From Tetragonia tetragonoides (lineage: Eukaryota > Streptophyta > Magnoliopsida > Caryophyllales > Aizoaceae), in contig CM076144.1 of the NCBI GenBank assembly GCA_038025085.1, positions 13,423,501 through 13,487,500 of the forward strand: a stretch of 64,000 nt of DNA. The letters run 5' to 3'. The translations under genes and the position numbers were made by a program. Position 1 is the first letter of the stretch; each line of letters opens with the position of its first letter. Below, one piece after another: positions 47,714 to 59,420 of the stretch. The notes beneath the pieces were generated by a model that saw nothing but the letters and a program-made list of their open reading frames with translations, was not told the DNA's origin and searched no databases.

Positions 47714-48972
47714 TGTAAGTCCTAATATTACACTGGGTAACTAGATATAGCAGCCCTTTTGGTATTACTGGAAAGAAGCATATGTGATGGTATATAGGAC
47801 GATATCTTGAGTAAATTAAAATAAAGATGGAAACCCAATGCAAGAAAACAGGGATGCATACAAGAACCACCATTATGGATTATTATCTAGTTGTTTGCAA
47901 TATAAACACGAGAGGAGAAAAAGATAAATCAGGATGTCAACCTTTTCCTTCATTTTAGTTAATTAGTTACGCTTTTCCTTATTTGCCCTCAACAAAACTT
48001 CCACAAGAAGCTTACTACTTCTCTCAATTTTGTACTAAAACCTTGCCACATAAGCCGCATTGACACTTAAACTCGTCTGCCTGGCAGACGGGTAACAACT
48101 TCTTCAAATAATATAGTGGCTTTGGGCCGGTGGCTATGGGTAAGGAATTTCAATGGTTGGGCCAAATGATCTTACTAAACAAGGTTTATTTGCTGAAAAT
48201 GGTTCTATTCTTTTCGTCGTTTTAATCATGCATTTCTTTCTTTTGATTCTGCCCGTCTCGTCTTGTGTGTCACTATATTGTGCATTTCATTTTGTACAAA
48301 AACAAAAAACATTAATTTGAAATTGGTTCTTTTTTGACTCATTTTGTCATGTGAATTTCAATATGTTCCCAATTTTGTTATGCATAATTTGTTCTATTGA
48401 TTTTCAGTTCATGTTGCATTGTTTCGTTGAAAAGAATAACGATTAAGAATCAATTATTTTCTATAGTATGGAATACAATAAAAGAGATATTTCAAAACAA
48501 AACATAACAAATAAAAGAATGAAATAAAACGTGAGACAACTTAATTACATTTGTGAGTGAAATGTTAGTACCAAGCACAACCAAATAGAATTTGCAGAAT
48601 GGAACTAAACTTATGGAGCATGATAAAAGAATGTCACCTAGATCGGACATGGATCCTCTGTTGTCAGTTGTCCCTCTCTCTTTTCCAAATTTTTTAAACT
48701 CTAAAAACTCCCTCTGTTTACAAGGAAAAACGGGAAACTCGACCTTTACGACACCGCAGAAGATCCAGACCCACCTAAATCAACCTTTAAATTAAATAAA
48801 TACCCCAAAAAAAAAAAAAACATAAACATGAAGCAAATAAAATTCACCTCAATTCTATCTAATCCCATTCCCATGTCCCTCCTAAAACTTCAACGTCGGT
48901 AGCAAAAGAACGCCGAGGAAGCAACAGCAACAACTTCACTCCACAACTCCACAAGGAGTGCCGCCCTAACTC

Positions 48973-48975
<3 letters not shown>

Positions 48976-49025
<50 letters not shown>
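48976..49025 (+). repeat. (TC)25 microsatellite in CLPT1 5' leader
   Basis: Twenty-five TC units end 64 bases before the CLPT1 ATG. Confidence 0.95.
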
Positions 49026-49029
<4 letters not shown>

Positions 49030-49089
49030 GAATTTCCAACTCCATCAGAACCCCAACAAGCAAAACAAAGAACCCACTTTTAACCCAAA

Positions 49090-49741
49090 ATGGTAGCTCA
49101 CGCTCTCAATCTACTTTCTCTCTCATCTATCGCCTCACCTTCAGAGCTCCGTAATTTCAATGGCTGTAGTTTATTTCACTCGTCCAGCGAAAAACCAAGC
49201 GGTTTAATTTGCTCTTTAATTGGCAAGCCTCTCTCAATTCGACAATTGAACCCTAATCGTATCGTATTGAAACGACAATCCACTATCATGACGGTTTCTT
49301 TGAGCTTACCAACAAGGCAAGTTTTCGATTTCGTTTTTTCGCCATTTTTGTGGAATTATTATCTTCTTTTCTAAATTCCTCGACGTTTATTTATTTATAT
49401 TGATTTATTGTTTTTGCAGTGAGCGGGAGGGAGTTTCTGCTGAGAAATTGCCCAAGTTAGTTTCTTTTTCGTATCAGTTTTGCCCCTTAATTTTAGTTGT
49501 AGATTAATTGTATCCTTTTTGGAATGTTTGATTGCGGTGAAATATTGAGGATTAAAGGAGTTGTTGGTGCCATTGTTTAGTTGTAAACAAAAGTGTTTGG
49601 GAAAACTTTGAAGATGAAATTATCAACTATGGGTGTGTTCCTATCAGCTGAATATACCTACATGAACTGATAGTAAAATGAACTGAACTGGAAACTAATC
49701 GGGGAAGTTGAAAAGAACACATCCTATGGATATTGAGTGAG

Positions 49742-49797
<56 letters not shown>

Positions 49798-52700
49798 GCT
49801 AATGAGTGAGAGGGGTTGTATCACTTATTTTTGTATTTAACCTTTTGTCATGAATGAAATTCTTAAGCAAGAACATTGCTGTAGCATTTGAAGTTTTGAA
49901 CTCCTCGAGTATCGACTTTTGATATGAACAATAGCTACTTTTGCTAAACCTATTTGAGTTATTTCATGCAAATGAAGAGTTCTTGCTTAAGATTTATGTG
50001 GGAATTTCCGTATATATCTATGTCCTCCACTGAATCTCTTATGAGTAATTATAAGTTCCTGGATAAAGTTTAGCTATTTCACAATGGCATTTGTGAAAAG
50101 CATACAGGGTGTTGGAAGGGTTTTTTTCATTGTTTGTGGTTGATACTCTACCTTTGTTCTCATAGATTATGAGTTGATGTTTACTACATGCAGTTAATTG
50201 GTGTTTTGTTTCTAAGCATGAAGCAGATGGTCTGCTAGGGGTATAAAGGCGTTCACTATGGGTGAACTGGAAGCAAGGAAACTTAAATATCCAACTACTG
50301 GAACTGAGGCTCTTCTGATGGGGATCTTGGTTGAAGGTTAGTGACTACGTCATACGTGTGTGTTACTGAGAATGTACACTTTGGACCAAGCTTTGCCATG
50401 CACCAAGCTCGCACCAGTTAGGCATTATACAGGTTTAATTATCTGGAACTGATGGAAAGAATGATGTCATTAGTTGAAACTGAATGCTACAATCTGCATT
50501 TCCATTTGCTTTCATTATCTTCGTTCAGCATAGATCTCCCACTTTCTGAAATAGATGCTGCTTTTGAATCCGTTAAAATGACGTGGCATTTTTATCTCTA
50601 AATATTACACCAGGCATATGATTCTGAAGAGGCTTCCACATGGACATGGTGGGGAAATTCAAATCATTGTGCATGCAGCAAATACAGAGAAATTGTTTTT
50701 CTTAGACTCTTAATTGTAAATGCATTGACATGGCAACATCCTTATCTTGGGACTTGGGAGGAATTCTTTTAAAAATGGAACTTACTGGTTATCAAGTTTT
50801 TCAATACCCATATGCTGAGTGTGACTTCACAACAAAAAAAGGCACAGGAATATTTGATGAGATAATCTGAATTAGTCCATTATAATGGCTTATCAACCAG
50901 ATGATGTATTTATCTGGCTCTGGATGCATGCAAACCTTGTCTCTCGCAGCATGCTGCACATACTTGATACCTACATGAAGCCTTTCTGGGATTTGTTCAT
51001 ATCTGTGGCTTTGGTTTGGGCGGGAGAATGAGGAAATATCTTCTCTAAATTACATAGTTCTTGATTGTGAAAGGTGGTTACCAACCGACCTTCATAAAAG
51101 GCCATGCATTTGGGGACCTGTGCTCTGCGTCATGGGCATGACCATAGAGTGATGGCTGTTATTGAGTTCTGTGATGGGGCATTCTTTCAGAAGAACTGTG
51201 CAAATCAAATCGTACATCGTGGATTTTATTATGCTTGAAAATGCGAGCTTAGGGAAGAAGGAGCAGAAAGCAAAAGGTGCCTTGGTCCAGCAAATCACAC
51301 GTTCTGTAGAGAGGCATGCGGAGAAACACAAATATGAGATTAGGTCTATTGACATATTTTGGCATGACTTGTGGTTGAGTGGATCAGAGACCGTGTTTGA
51401 TATCATAGGCATACTTTCTTCTTCTTCCTTCAGATGGGTAGAGTTATTTTTTGATATGTGTTGTGCATGCATGCTGGCCAGCTTGGTATAGTGAAGAGTA
51501 TGCTGTCACTCATCTCCAATCTTTCTGTTTGATTATGTTTTATTTAGAATCTAAAGTTTGCAATACAGAAAGACTGGATAGATGACTGCAAGTTCTATGA
51601 GAAACTAGTATAATCCGACTTTCTGTTGCCTTAGGTGCTTCTATGTGGTTATAGCTCTCTGCTTATTGCACCAGGCTGAGAGACTTAGTGGGTTTGGAGT
51701 TGTTGTAGTGGTGGTAGTGGTGGTGGTGGCAACTGTTGCCTGTTGAAGTAACCATGGGAAGCGAAGAGGAGGATCATTTGCCCTGTCCTTTAGCATAGGT
51801 CTAGACTCTAGTCTATCTTACAGACATGGGCAGTGAAGAAAATTTGCCTTACTCATTTGACTGTAATTCCTTATGTATATCACAAAGATGAATCACAATT
51901 TTCACATGTTTTAAGAATGGCTGGACTTCTCCGGTATACTGGGATGTTAGCAGTTTCTTCCTTTTTTGGCCTCTTTTAATGTGTACTAGTCTATAGCTTC
52001 TTTCTTTTATCACTGACTTAAGTTGGATGGTTCCTTTCCATGTCCAGGAACAAGTCATGCTGCAAAGTTTTTGAGGGATGATGGCATCACACTTTTCAAG
52101 GTGAGGGATGAAACTGTCAACTTGCTTGGAAAATCCGACATGTACTTCTTCAGTCCTGAGCATCCTCCATTGACTGAGCCTGCCCAGAAGGCCCTTGATT
52201 GGGCTATTGATCAGAAAGTGAAGTCAGGTGATTGCTTTTCTTGCCCGTTTTGTTCTGAAGATTCAAAATTTGACACTGATTTGACCATCATGAACCACAT
52301 AAATCTGAAAACAGGGTTTTTTAAGGCATGAACTCTTTTGAGTTTCAACCTCCAATAGTAAGAATCTCATTACCTACTTTGTGAATTCAATAACCAATCA
52401 AGTCTTTGTATTCACCAAGGGGTTGTAACGGAGTCCTATGGGTCTTGGATAACAATGTCTATCTTCTGTGATGTTATTGAAAAAGCTTAGTCAAGGCTTG
52501 GTCTTGGTGGGAGTGGTGGTCTCAACACTCAACAGTGAATTTGTCAATTGTCATGTAAAGCAAGAGCAAGAAAGAGATCACTGCTAGCAATGTTAGCGAA
52601 TCAAGTATTAAGTGACTTGATTTGCTATGCAGGTGAAGGTGGAGAGATAACTGTGACTCATTTGCTTCTTGGGATATGGGCACTGAAAGACTCAGCTGGT

Positions 52701-52871
52701 CATCAGATGATGGCGTCTTTTGGTTTTAATGATGAGAAAGCAAAGGAGCTTTCAAAATTTGTGAGTTCTTGAAAATCACTCTATATTTCTTGTCTTAATA
52801 TTGTTTATCTGAACTTTTGTTTTTGTTATGCACAGATGGACAAGGACATTGTCTTAAGCCATCATAAGTAA
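49090..52871 (+). CDS. CLPT1: Chloroplast Clp protease accessory subunit CLPT1-like (Clp-N domain)
   Basis: Six exons: 49090-49316, 49420-49455, 50227-50336, 52048-52227, 52633-52760 and 52836-52871, joining to 238 aa, the same length as I recall for Arabidopsis ClpT1. The first 75 residues are Ser-rich and acid-poor, a plastid transit peptide. The Clp-N fold follows: KWSARGIKAFTMGELEARKL, GTEALLMGILVEGTSHAAKF, LLGKSDMYFFSPEHPPLTEP and THLLLGIWALKDSAGHQMM. ClpT proteins dock on the plastid ClpPR core and stabilise ring assembly. Intron 1 uses a GC donor (AG|GCAAGT); the nearest GT site would put a stop directly after the junction. Intron 3 is 1.7 kb. The gene is convergent with the GH3 gene, 608 bp apart. 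Confidence 0.93.
49745..49802 (-). mobile_element. Poly(T) insert with 11-bp target duplication
   Basis: T52 followed by GGCTAA sits between exact copies of TGAGTGAGAGG (49734-49744, 49803-49813) in CLPT1 intron 2. It looks like retroposition of an almost bare poly(A) tail on the minus strand. Confidence 0.75.
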
Positions 52872-53479
52872 GGGTGTTCGAGAAACTGAGGTCACCTTCT
52901 GTTGCTGTGCAAACTATTGGTGGAGCCTTCTGGAATTACAAACTTGCTATTGGATCTATTGATCCGTGATCAACAAGATGTTGCCACCATAGGATCCACT
53001 ATTCAAATCTTTCCAAGCGAATTGAAGTGCAATTCCTTGACCAATACATTAGCTGGGTAGATATTCCCATTAGAGGGGCATTATAAGAAAAATGATTCTC
53101 TCTGCAATAACTCAGGCTTTTCTTATTTGGTATTGCCATTTTATTACTAGCATAGTTTGTTGCATGGAAATGTGTTATACTTCAACGATTCAGTTTTGTA
53201 ATATTGGGTTTAGTGAGCAGGGCATTGCCTCAATTCCATCATCTTATGGTTTATAAAATGTTGCCCTTCTCTCTTGTTCCCTTTGACTAGCTACAAATAA
53301 CATCCAGTTTTATAGCTTAATGTTTCACTAACCCCAGCTTCGAAAATACATGGAGCCTTACACCACCACTTGGAAGTCGGAACAAGATTGATTTGGCTAT
53401 GATGGATAAAGCTTAATGTCTTTAGATTTCAGAGACTCGCGCTGCGTCTCAGGTTGTGATTGTGATTTGGTGCTCTGCC
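52872..53479. other. 3' flanks of convergent CLPT1 and GH3 genes
   Basis: 608 bases of 3' UTR-type sequence. The right edge overlaps a tandem duplication (53461-53539). Confidence 0.6.
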
Positions 53480-53539
53480 TCACCTACAACCAGGTACTGA
53501 GACTGTGATTTGGTGCTCTGCCTCACCTACAACCAGGTA
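53461..53539 (-). repeat. 36-bp tandem duplication at the GH3 stop codon, 43-bp period
   Basis: Copies at 53461-53496 and 53504-53539 are identical (each begins TGTGATTTGG on plus). The 43-bp offset shifts the reading frame. The GH3 stop falls in the downstream copy. Confidence 0.9.
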
Positions 53540-56500
53540 AAAGGTACCTTTGTCAATCGCTATCAATCCGTCCTTGTTAGCCATGCTCAAGTGTTCACAC
53601 GGACTCACAGTGAACTTGATTTCTCTTTCCTCTCCTCCATTCAGGTCCATACTCTCGAACCCGATCAATTGTTTCATGGGGCTCTCATAATTTTGCTCTT
53701 CAGGCCTCACAAAGAGCAAAACAGGATGCCTGCCTGCCATGGTTCCGTTATTCGTCACTCTGACTACTGCTGAGAACTTAACTGTCTCACAGAATTGCGT
53801 TCCGAGTTCTGAGACCAAAATAGGTCGCGTCATATTCGAGCCCTTAAGAAGCCCGGTAATATATGATGCCCGATTCAAGTTGAGCTTGTCTTCAGTAACT
53901 GACGCAAATTCATAAGAATATGTTGAATAGCTCAGACCATAACCAAATTCAAAAACCTTATTTCCCTGGTAAAACCGGTAAGTCCGCCCTGGATAGCTGG
54001 AAGATCTGTCAGGCCTCATCCTCATATCTGTCATCGGTACATTAACAAAAGCTTGCGGATACCATGTCACTGGCAATCTCCCACCTGCAGCACGAAACCA
54101 GTATGAAGCAATTTCACTGGAAGTATCATTAATCTTGTCCACTATATTGGAAATAAATTAGCTATATACTCTATGCTTTACCTGGGTTATGATCACCAAA
54201 GATGACTTCTGCAATGGCAGTTCCCCCTGCTTCACCAGGATATCCAGCCCACAAGATGCTTCCAACTTTATTATTGTCCCTTGCGGAAGATATGTCAACC
54301 GGACCACCACAGAGAAGCACTAGCACAATTGGTCTCTTTGCGGCTTCTGCTACACTTGAGATTAGACTCTGCTGCTTCCCAGGGAGAAGTAGGTTTACGC
54401 GGTCCATTTTCTCTCTCTCCTGTGTTTGATCCAATCCCATGACCAAAACCACATAATCTACGTCTTTAACCATTTCCACTATCTGTTCTACTGGTGCTGC
54501 TGAACACTCAACTGCATTACAGCCTGGATGATACTTCACACGCTCCACATAACTTTGTAATGCTACAAGGGGCGTTGTGTTTTTGCAGGGAAATCCTTCA
54601 TAATTGCCGAGAAGGATTTGTGGGGAATCTGCATTAGGGCCAATTACAGCAAGGGAGTTGATTTTGGCTTTTGAGAGCGGAAGGAGATTGCCAGAGTTCT
54701 TGAGGAGGACAATGCCGCTCCTGGCAGCTTCGAGTGCCAGATTCTGATGGTCCTCAGAGCAGACTTGGCTTGGACCCATCTTCCCAAAAGATTTATCGTT
54801 CCTTGGGTTTCCATCGAATAGGCCTAACCTCATTCGAACAGAGAACAGGTTCTTAAGGGCACGGTCTATGTCAGCTTCTGTAATTTTTTTCTGTTGCAGC
54901 GCTGATTTGGAGTACCGCTGCGTGTAAGAGCCACACTCCACATCCATCCCTGTCATCCCACCAAAACCAAACATTATAAGAGATCAGGTACTATAATCAT
55001 TGAAGTTATGTATGGCACTACCAAGCAGTATGTTCACATAAATAAGGGAATCAAAGCTACATTAAGCATGAAGTATACCAGCTTTTAGAACTCCAGCAAC
55101 TGCATCTTCTGGTGTTTTTGCATATCCTTGTTGTTCATAAATGATGGGTACTGCATTGCAGTCTGAAGCAATGTACCTAAATATCAAAGAATTTCAGAAG
55201 TCATCAGAAATACGGAGCCACCATTTAATAGGATACTTGAAAGAAGGATGGCAGACAAGATTTACTCCGAGTATTGATCAAGCTCCCTATGAGTCTTAGA
55301 GATATCAATTGTAACCACAAGCAGAAAGAATAATGATATACATGTAGCTACCCATCAAAATGCCATTGTCCTCTGGCTGTCTCTGTGAGGAAGTCATAAT
55401 GTGCACAACTAGGGACTCCATTCACACGGTTGTACGCACACATTATTGAGCTGGCTTTCCCTTGTTCCACACAGCTCTGGAACGGAGGTTGGAATGTATC
55501 CGCTAAATCTTGCTTCGACACCTTCAACCACATACAAATCAGGGCAGAAAAAAGAGTAAATATAAAGAAAACAGGAGAAAACAAAGAACCTTAAAGAGGG
55601 TTTGTTTTGTTCTTTTTACTTGAGCATCGAACATATAACGAGTGCTCCCGTGCCAGTTATCCAAATCATGTGCCGCGAAATGCTTACAGCAGGCAGAGGC
55701 TTGAAGGTGCTCTGAAATCTTCTTCCCTTCAAAAGTATACCCTTGAAGACCTCTTACATAGGACACTCCATACCTTGCAGTCAGTAATGGGTCTTCTCCT
55801 GGGGTTTCTTGCCCTCTTCCCCATCTTGGGTCCCTAAATATGTTTATGTTTGGTGCCCAAAATGTCAAGCCTTTGCCTTGTCCCATATTGTACATCGCCC
55901 TCGCCTCAGTGGCAATTGCCTTCATTCATTCAAAGACAAATTACCATTTGCTTAAGAATGTGATGATCAAACAAAAATGACAAACTGTAGGGAACCAAGT
56001 ATTTACAAAGAGCTACACTTAAACTTGTCAGTGTCACATATAGAGCTAGTGTAGTAATGTTTCTAGATAACTAATATTGGTTTGTAGGTAAGATCTTAAT
56101 GGGCAGATCATTATCATGTTCAAGTATTAATAACTCAGTCTGTTTCTTGGCATGTATGGTTTTGTTTACTGTCTCTGTTTGACTATTTGTCAGACAAAAC
56201 AAGGCTTAAACCCTATGTCACATTGTCACTAATCACTATGTCAGAGTGGCATATTCTCGACATATGACTTTTACATCAACTGGAAGCTCGGTTGTTCGTC
56301 CAACCAGAAATAATCCACCGTTTCCTATTAATGGTAACCAATCTCTATTTATGTACACATGCTCCATTCATGACCCAATCGAGACCTGTACATGGGATCA
56401 TGACTAATTTTCTATTATTGATCGGGATCATAAATGATATAAATAATGATTCTCAACACGTAAAAGTTTCACCCTTTACCATAATTAGCAATGATATTAT

Positions 56501-57148
56501 GATTCTCAAGTACGTAAATGGAATTAATGTCATCCTTTTATTACCTATGCGTAACCTTAAACAAGTCCATTTTTTCGTACCAAGTTACTACAGTACTAGT
56601 TATGATCGACTTTTATCGTATCATTTCAGTTCAGTTTACTTCAATTCAATTACATACGTAACTTAGTTGCGTCCAAGAATAGAGGCATAGAGCCTTACCC
56701 GGGCAATGCGATACCAAAGTTGTGCATCTAAAGAAGCAGCCGTGAGAATAATCTGAGGAAACATAGTAGCCGCTTTTATAACGGCCGTGCCATTAAAAAT
56801 CGTCCCATTTCCATCAAACGTCCCATTAAACCGAAACCCACGTCCATGCCTAGACATCCCATGTAGTGACTCGGACCATCACTCATAGGCAGGTACACCG
56901 AGTCGCAGAATCGGTGGGGCCGAGTTAGTGAGTTGGGATATCTTCTCGTCCAAACTCAGCCGAGTCACAAGATCCTCAACTCGTTGGGTGATGGGTAATT
57001 TTGTATTGCAAAATGGGTAGGATTTTGTTGGCGAGTCACAGGCGAATAGTGGCCGAGTTGGGGCTGAGTTGACTCGGGCGAGTTGCACTATGAGGGTGAA
57101 ACTGATGAAGAGGTGTAAAAGTTTGGGATGATGAAGAGGGTTCATCAT
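53480..57148 (-). CDS. BXL: GH3 beta-xylosidase/arabinofuranosidase-like (BXL), with in-frame TGA at codon 90
   Basis: Six exons: 57148-56699, 55919-55620, 55521-55352, 55176-55079, 54949-54182 and 54084-53480, joining to 796 codons. A signal peptide (about residues 8-27, [16 protein letters not shown]) targets the wall. The GH3 N-domain has [40 protein letters not shown], and ASDCNAV with the nucleophile Asp (about 312). The GH3 C-domain runs from [21 protein letters not shown] to [21 protein letters not shown]. The C-terminal fibronectin-like domain starts around [15 protein letters not shown]. The conserved Tyr-Glu-Trp-Trp-Ser motif reads YE-stop-WSESLHG (TGA at 56881-56879). Everything else is open, so it is a very recent pseudogene or allele, or a sequence error. 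It may release xylose or arabinose from wall polymers if functional. Confidence 0.85.
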
Positions 57149-57581
57149 GGCGGAGAAATTTGTTAGTGAGTTTGGGGTGACTCAATGAGAGATGAGAGAG
57201 ATTGAAAAGGACAAGCAGAGATGAGGTGTGATTTAAAGGTATACGGAAATTGGTGCTAAAATCAGTGCACTTGTGTAGTGTTTTACAGGACCATGATGAT
57301 GTTTGCAGACAATGCATTATCCTTTTGTTACGGATCATATATACTCAAAAACGCACTAATAAAGTAATTTCTCAGTAGAGATTAAAGGTTAGTTTGGCAA
57401 GTACATTCGTACATGTACAACAATAAACACAAAAACTCGTATAAGATGGTGAGACTCCTCTAATTATAAGAGGGTCTCATCTTAAGACGACCTTATAGAA
57501 GACATTTTGAACAATAAAATTTTAATTTTGAGAAATTTCAATATAATTTTCCTTAACAGATTGATCTAGGTTATCTTTTTT

Positions 57582-57603
57582 GGAGGGGGAGGGGGGAGGG
57601 GGG
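57582..57603 (+). repeat. G-rich tract, potential quadruplex
   Basis: Runs of 2, 5, 6 and 6 G separated by single A residues. Confidence 0.6.
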
Positions 57604-58242
57604 CGTTGTTTGTGAATTATGGAAGATATTTTACCCAAAAAGCTTGAGTAAGCCTGGTCTAAGCTCCTCCAAATCGGGCTGGGTACATCATTCAAATTGC
57701 GGAATACAATTGAATATGCTAGGATAATTTTGGTGTGATTATTGCATACTAGGATTAGAGTACGAGACACTAAAATTATGAGTTACGTTAAAATTTCCTT
57801 CATCTTTTATGTAACTTCACATACTCTATACAATATACGTCAAGTAAATAACTCCCTTTTTATTAACTTTTTAGATCAAGACGAAGGTAAAAAGTTTGAA
57901 AGTTTAATTTAATTTTGATTGATTACATTTATTTCTGTAGAAATCATAACTGTAATTAAACACGCACGAATTATAGTCATATTAAACACCTTTGGTTATT
58001 ACTCCTTTTGGAATAGATAAAATAAGAGGTATAATGATTGGATATATCTTTACTTTTAGGTTTTAGATGTCTAAGTTTCTATGAGTCACATGAGCCTCAT
58101 CACAAATGAAGAAAAAAGAAAACATATGTAAAAAGTAGATGTAGTCACGCATCACTACACTAATATGGTAGATGCATCACTAATCATTCATCTAATTGGT
58201 CAATTCAGATTAACTTCAATGACAAAAAAGACAATTTAATAA

Positions 58243-58360
58243 CCCTGAGTATAACTCACTTGGTAAAACTTCTAAGATCTATTCTAGAGTTTTCAAGTTC
58301 GAATCCCCTCATGACCATTGAAGATTATTCTGATCGTTAACTTCAGGATCAATGAAGCAA
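58243..58360 (+). repeat. tRNA-derived SINE-like sequence
   Basis: An A-box-like GTATAACTCACTTGGTAAAAC near 58250 and a B-box-like AAGTTCGAATCCCC near 58296. The 3' end is A-rich (AAGCAAAAAAGC). No target duplication was identified. Confidence 0.5.
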
Positions 58361-59283
58361 AAAAGCTTAAATACCCATATTATTATCTAAATAATAAACT
58401 TTATACCATCAAATTTCGATCAAACAAGGATAGTGTAATTAAAACTTTTGGTTTTGCTTGAGTTTAACCTACTTTGAAAATGTGTACAATATAGTAATGA
58501 CATTGGTTAGAATAAGGCTTTGATTGTTGCTTTGGAGAGATTAGGTTAGATTGGCATGACATATTTAACAAAACTATATTTATGAGTTTTTTTTAAGGGA
58601 AAAAGACCTTTCAAAATTCGAAAGGTTGAATAATAAACAACAATTAACAGATTAATCCATGCAACGTACGAACTGGACATCTAATGTTCATACCGCACAC
58701 GTCAGCCAATTAATGCCAATAGTTAGACTTCCAATTTCAAACAATTTCAAGCGTATTTGATTACCATTTTATTTATATATGGATCATATAATTTTTTTGG
58801 GGAGCAATTTTTTTAGTCGATGGGGCTCTTTTCGAGTGAGCTCCACAAAATTTCAGTCATGACTATCATCACATGATAATTGAAATCCTATTACCATGGC
58901 TGAGTTTCATTTTATTCATCATACCGGACATAGAAATTATGTCGAATTGTAATTTTCTAGCCATGATTAAAAAAGTAAATTATCATTTTGCATTTTCTTA
59001 CAAGTTGGTGAAAACATCTACCAAAACTCACAAAATAGGCGAACATCCACCAAACAAAAGCTTCTCAAAAATTGGTCTATTGTCTACTTAAAAAAAAAAA
59101 AAAAAAGCAACACTTCACGCTTCCTTTCATCCTTTGACTCATCTGAAGATTCTCAATGGCCCATTGAAGACAAACAATGTCCAGAAATAACGCGAAGTAT
59201 GACAAATCTAGCCAACGAATAAAAAAAAAAGACCCATAAAGAAAATTAAAAATAAAACAGTTTATTTATTTTAGTTTTTGAAA

Positions 59284-59301
59284 CCCCCCCCCCCCCCCCC
59301 C
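59284..59301 (+). repeat. C18 homopolymer
   Basis: Eighteen C, about 120 bases upstream of the ACS-like ATG. Confidence 0.9.
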
Positions 59302-59420
59302 AAATCTTCCCTCTCTTTCTCTGCCGTTCATAGTCAATCTCTCTCCTCACCACATCTCACCTGACAAATCTCACACTAATTTTTTTTTTCTCTCTCCTCC
59401 ACTACACCAAGTGGCCATTT

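Larger units (their letters stand above)
44105..48970. other. Non-coding region with tRNA-like repeats
   Basis: The gene 2 promoter has a TATA box at 44215-44221. A T36 run (44912-44947) follows. 45-47 kb is TTTG/GGTT-rich, intron- or lncRNA-like, with no convincing protein. tRNA-like sequences are at 46992, 47167 and 47713 (minus). The stretch after 47.7 kb is AT-rich and runs into the CLPT1 leader. Confidence 0.55.
57149..59420. other. Divergent intergenic region between GH3 and ACS10-like genes
   Basis: 2.3 kb, AT-rich. It contains a G-rich tract (57582-57603), a tRNA-like SINE (about 58243-58360), and a C18 run (59284-59301) close to a CT-rich leader of the ACS-like gene. Both promoters must lie here. 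Confidence 0.6.

Noticed and set aside
51092..51491. Two opposing open frames of more than 100 codons in CLPT1 intron 3
   Set aside because: They overlap antisense to each other, show no family motif, and lie in an intron supported by phase on both sides.
56292..56666. 124-codon plus-strand open frame
   Set aside because: Lies in intron 1 of the GH3 gene and lacks any recognisable domain.
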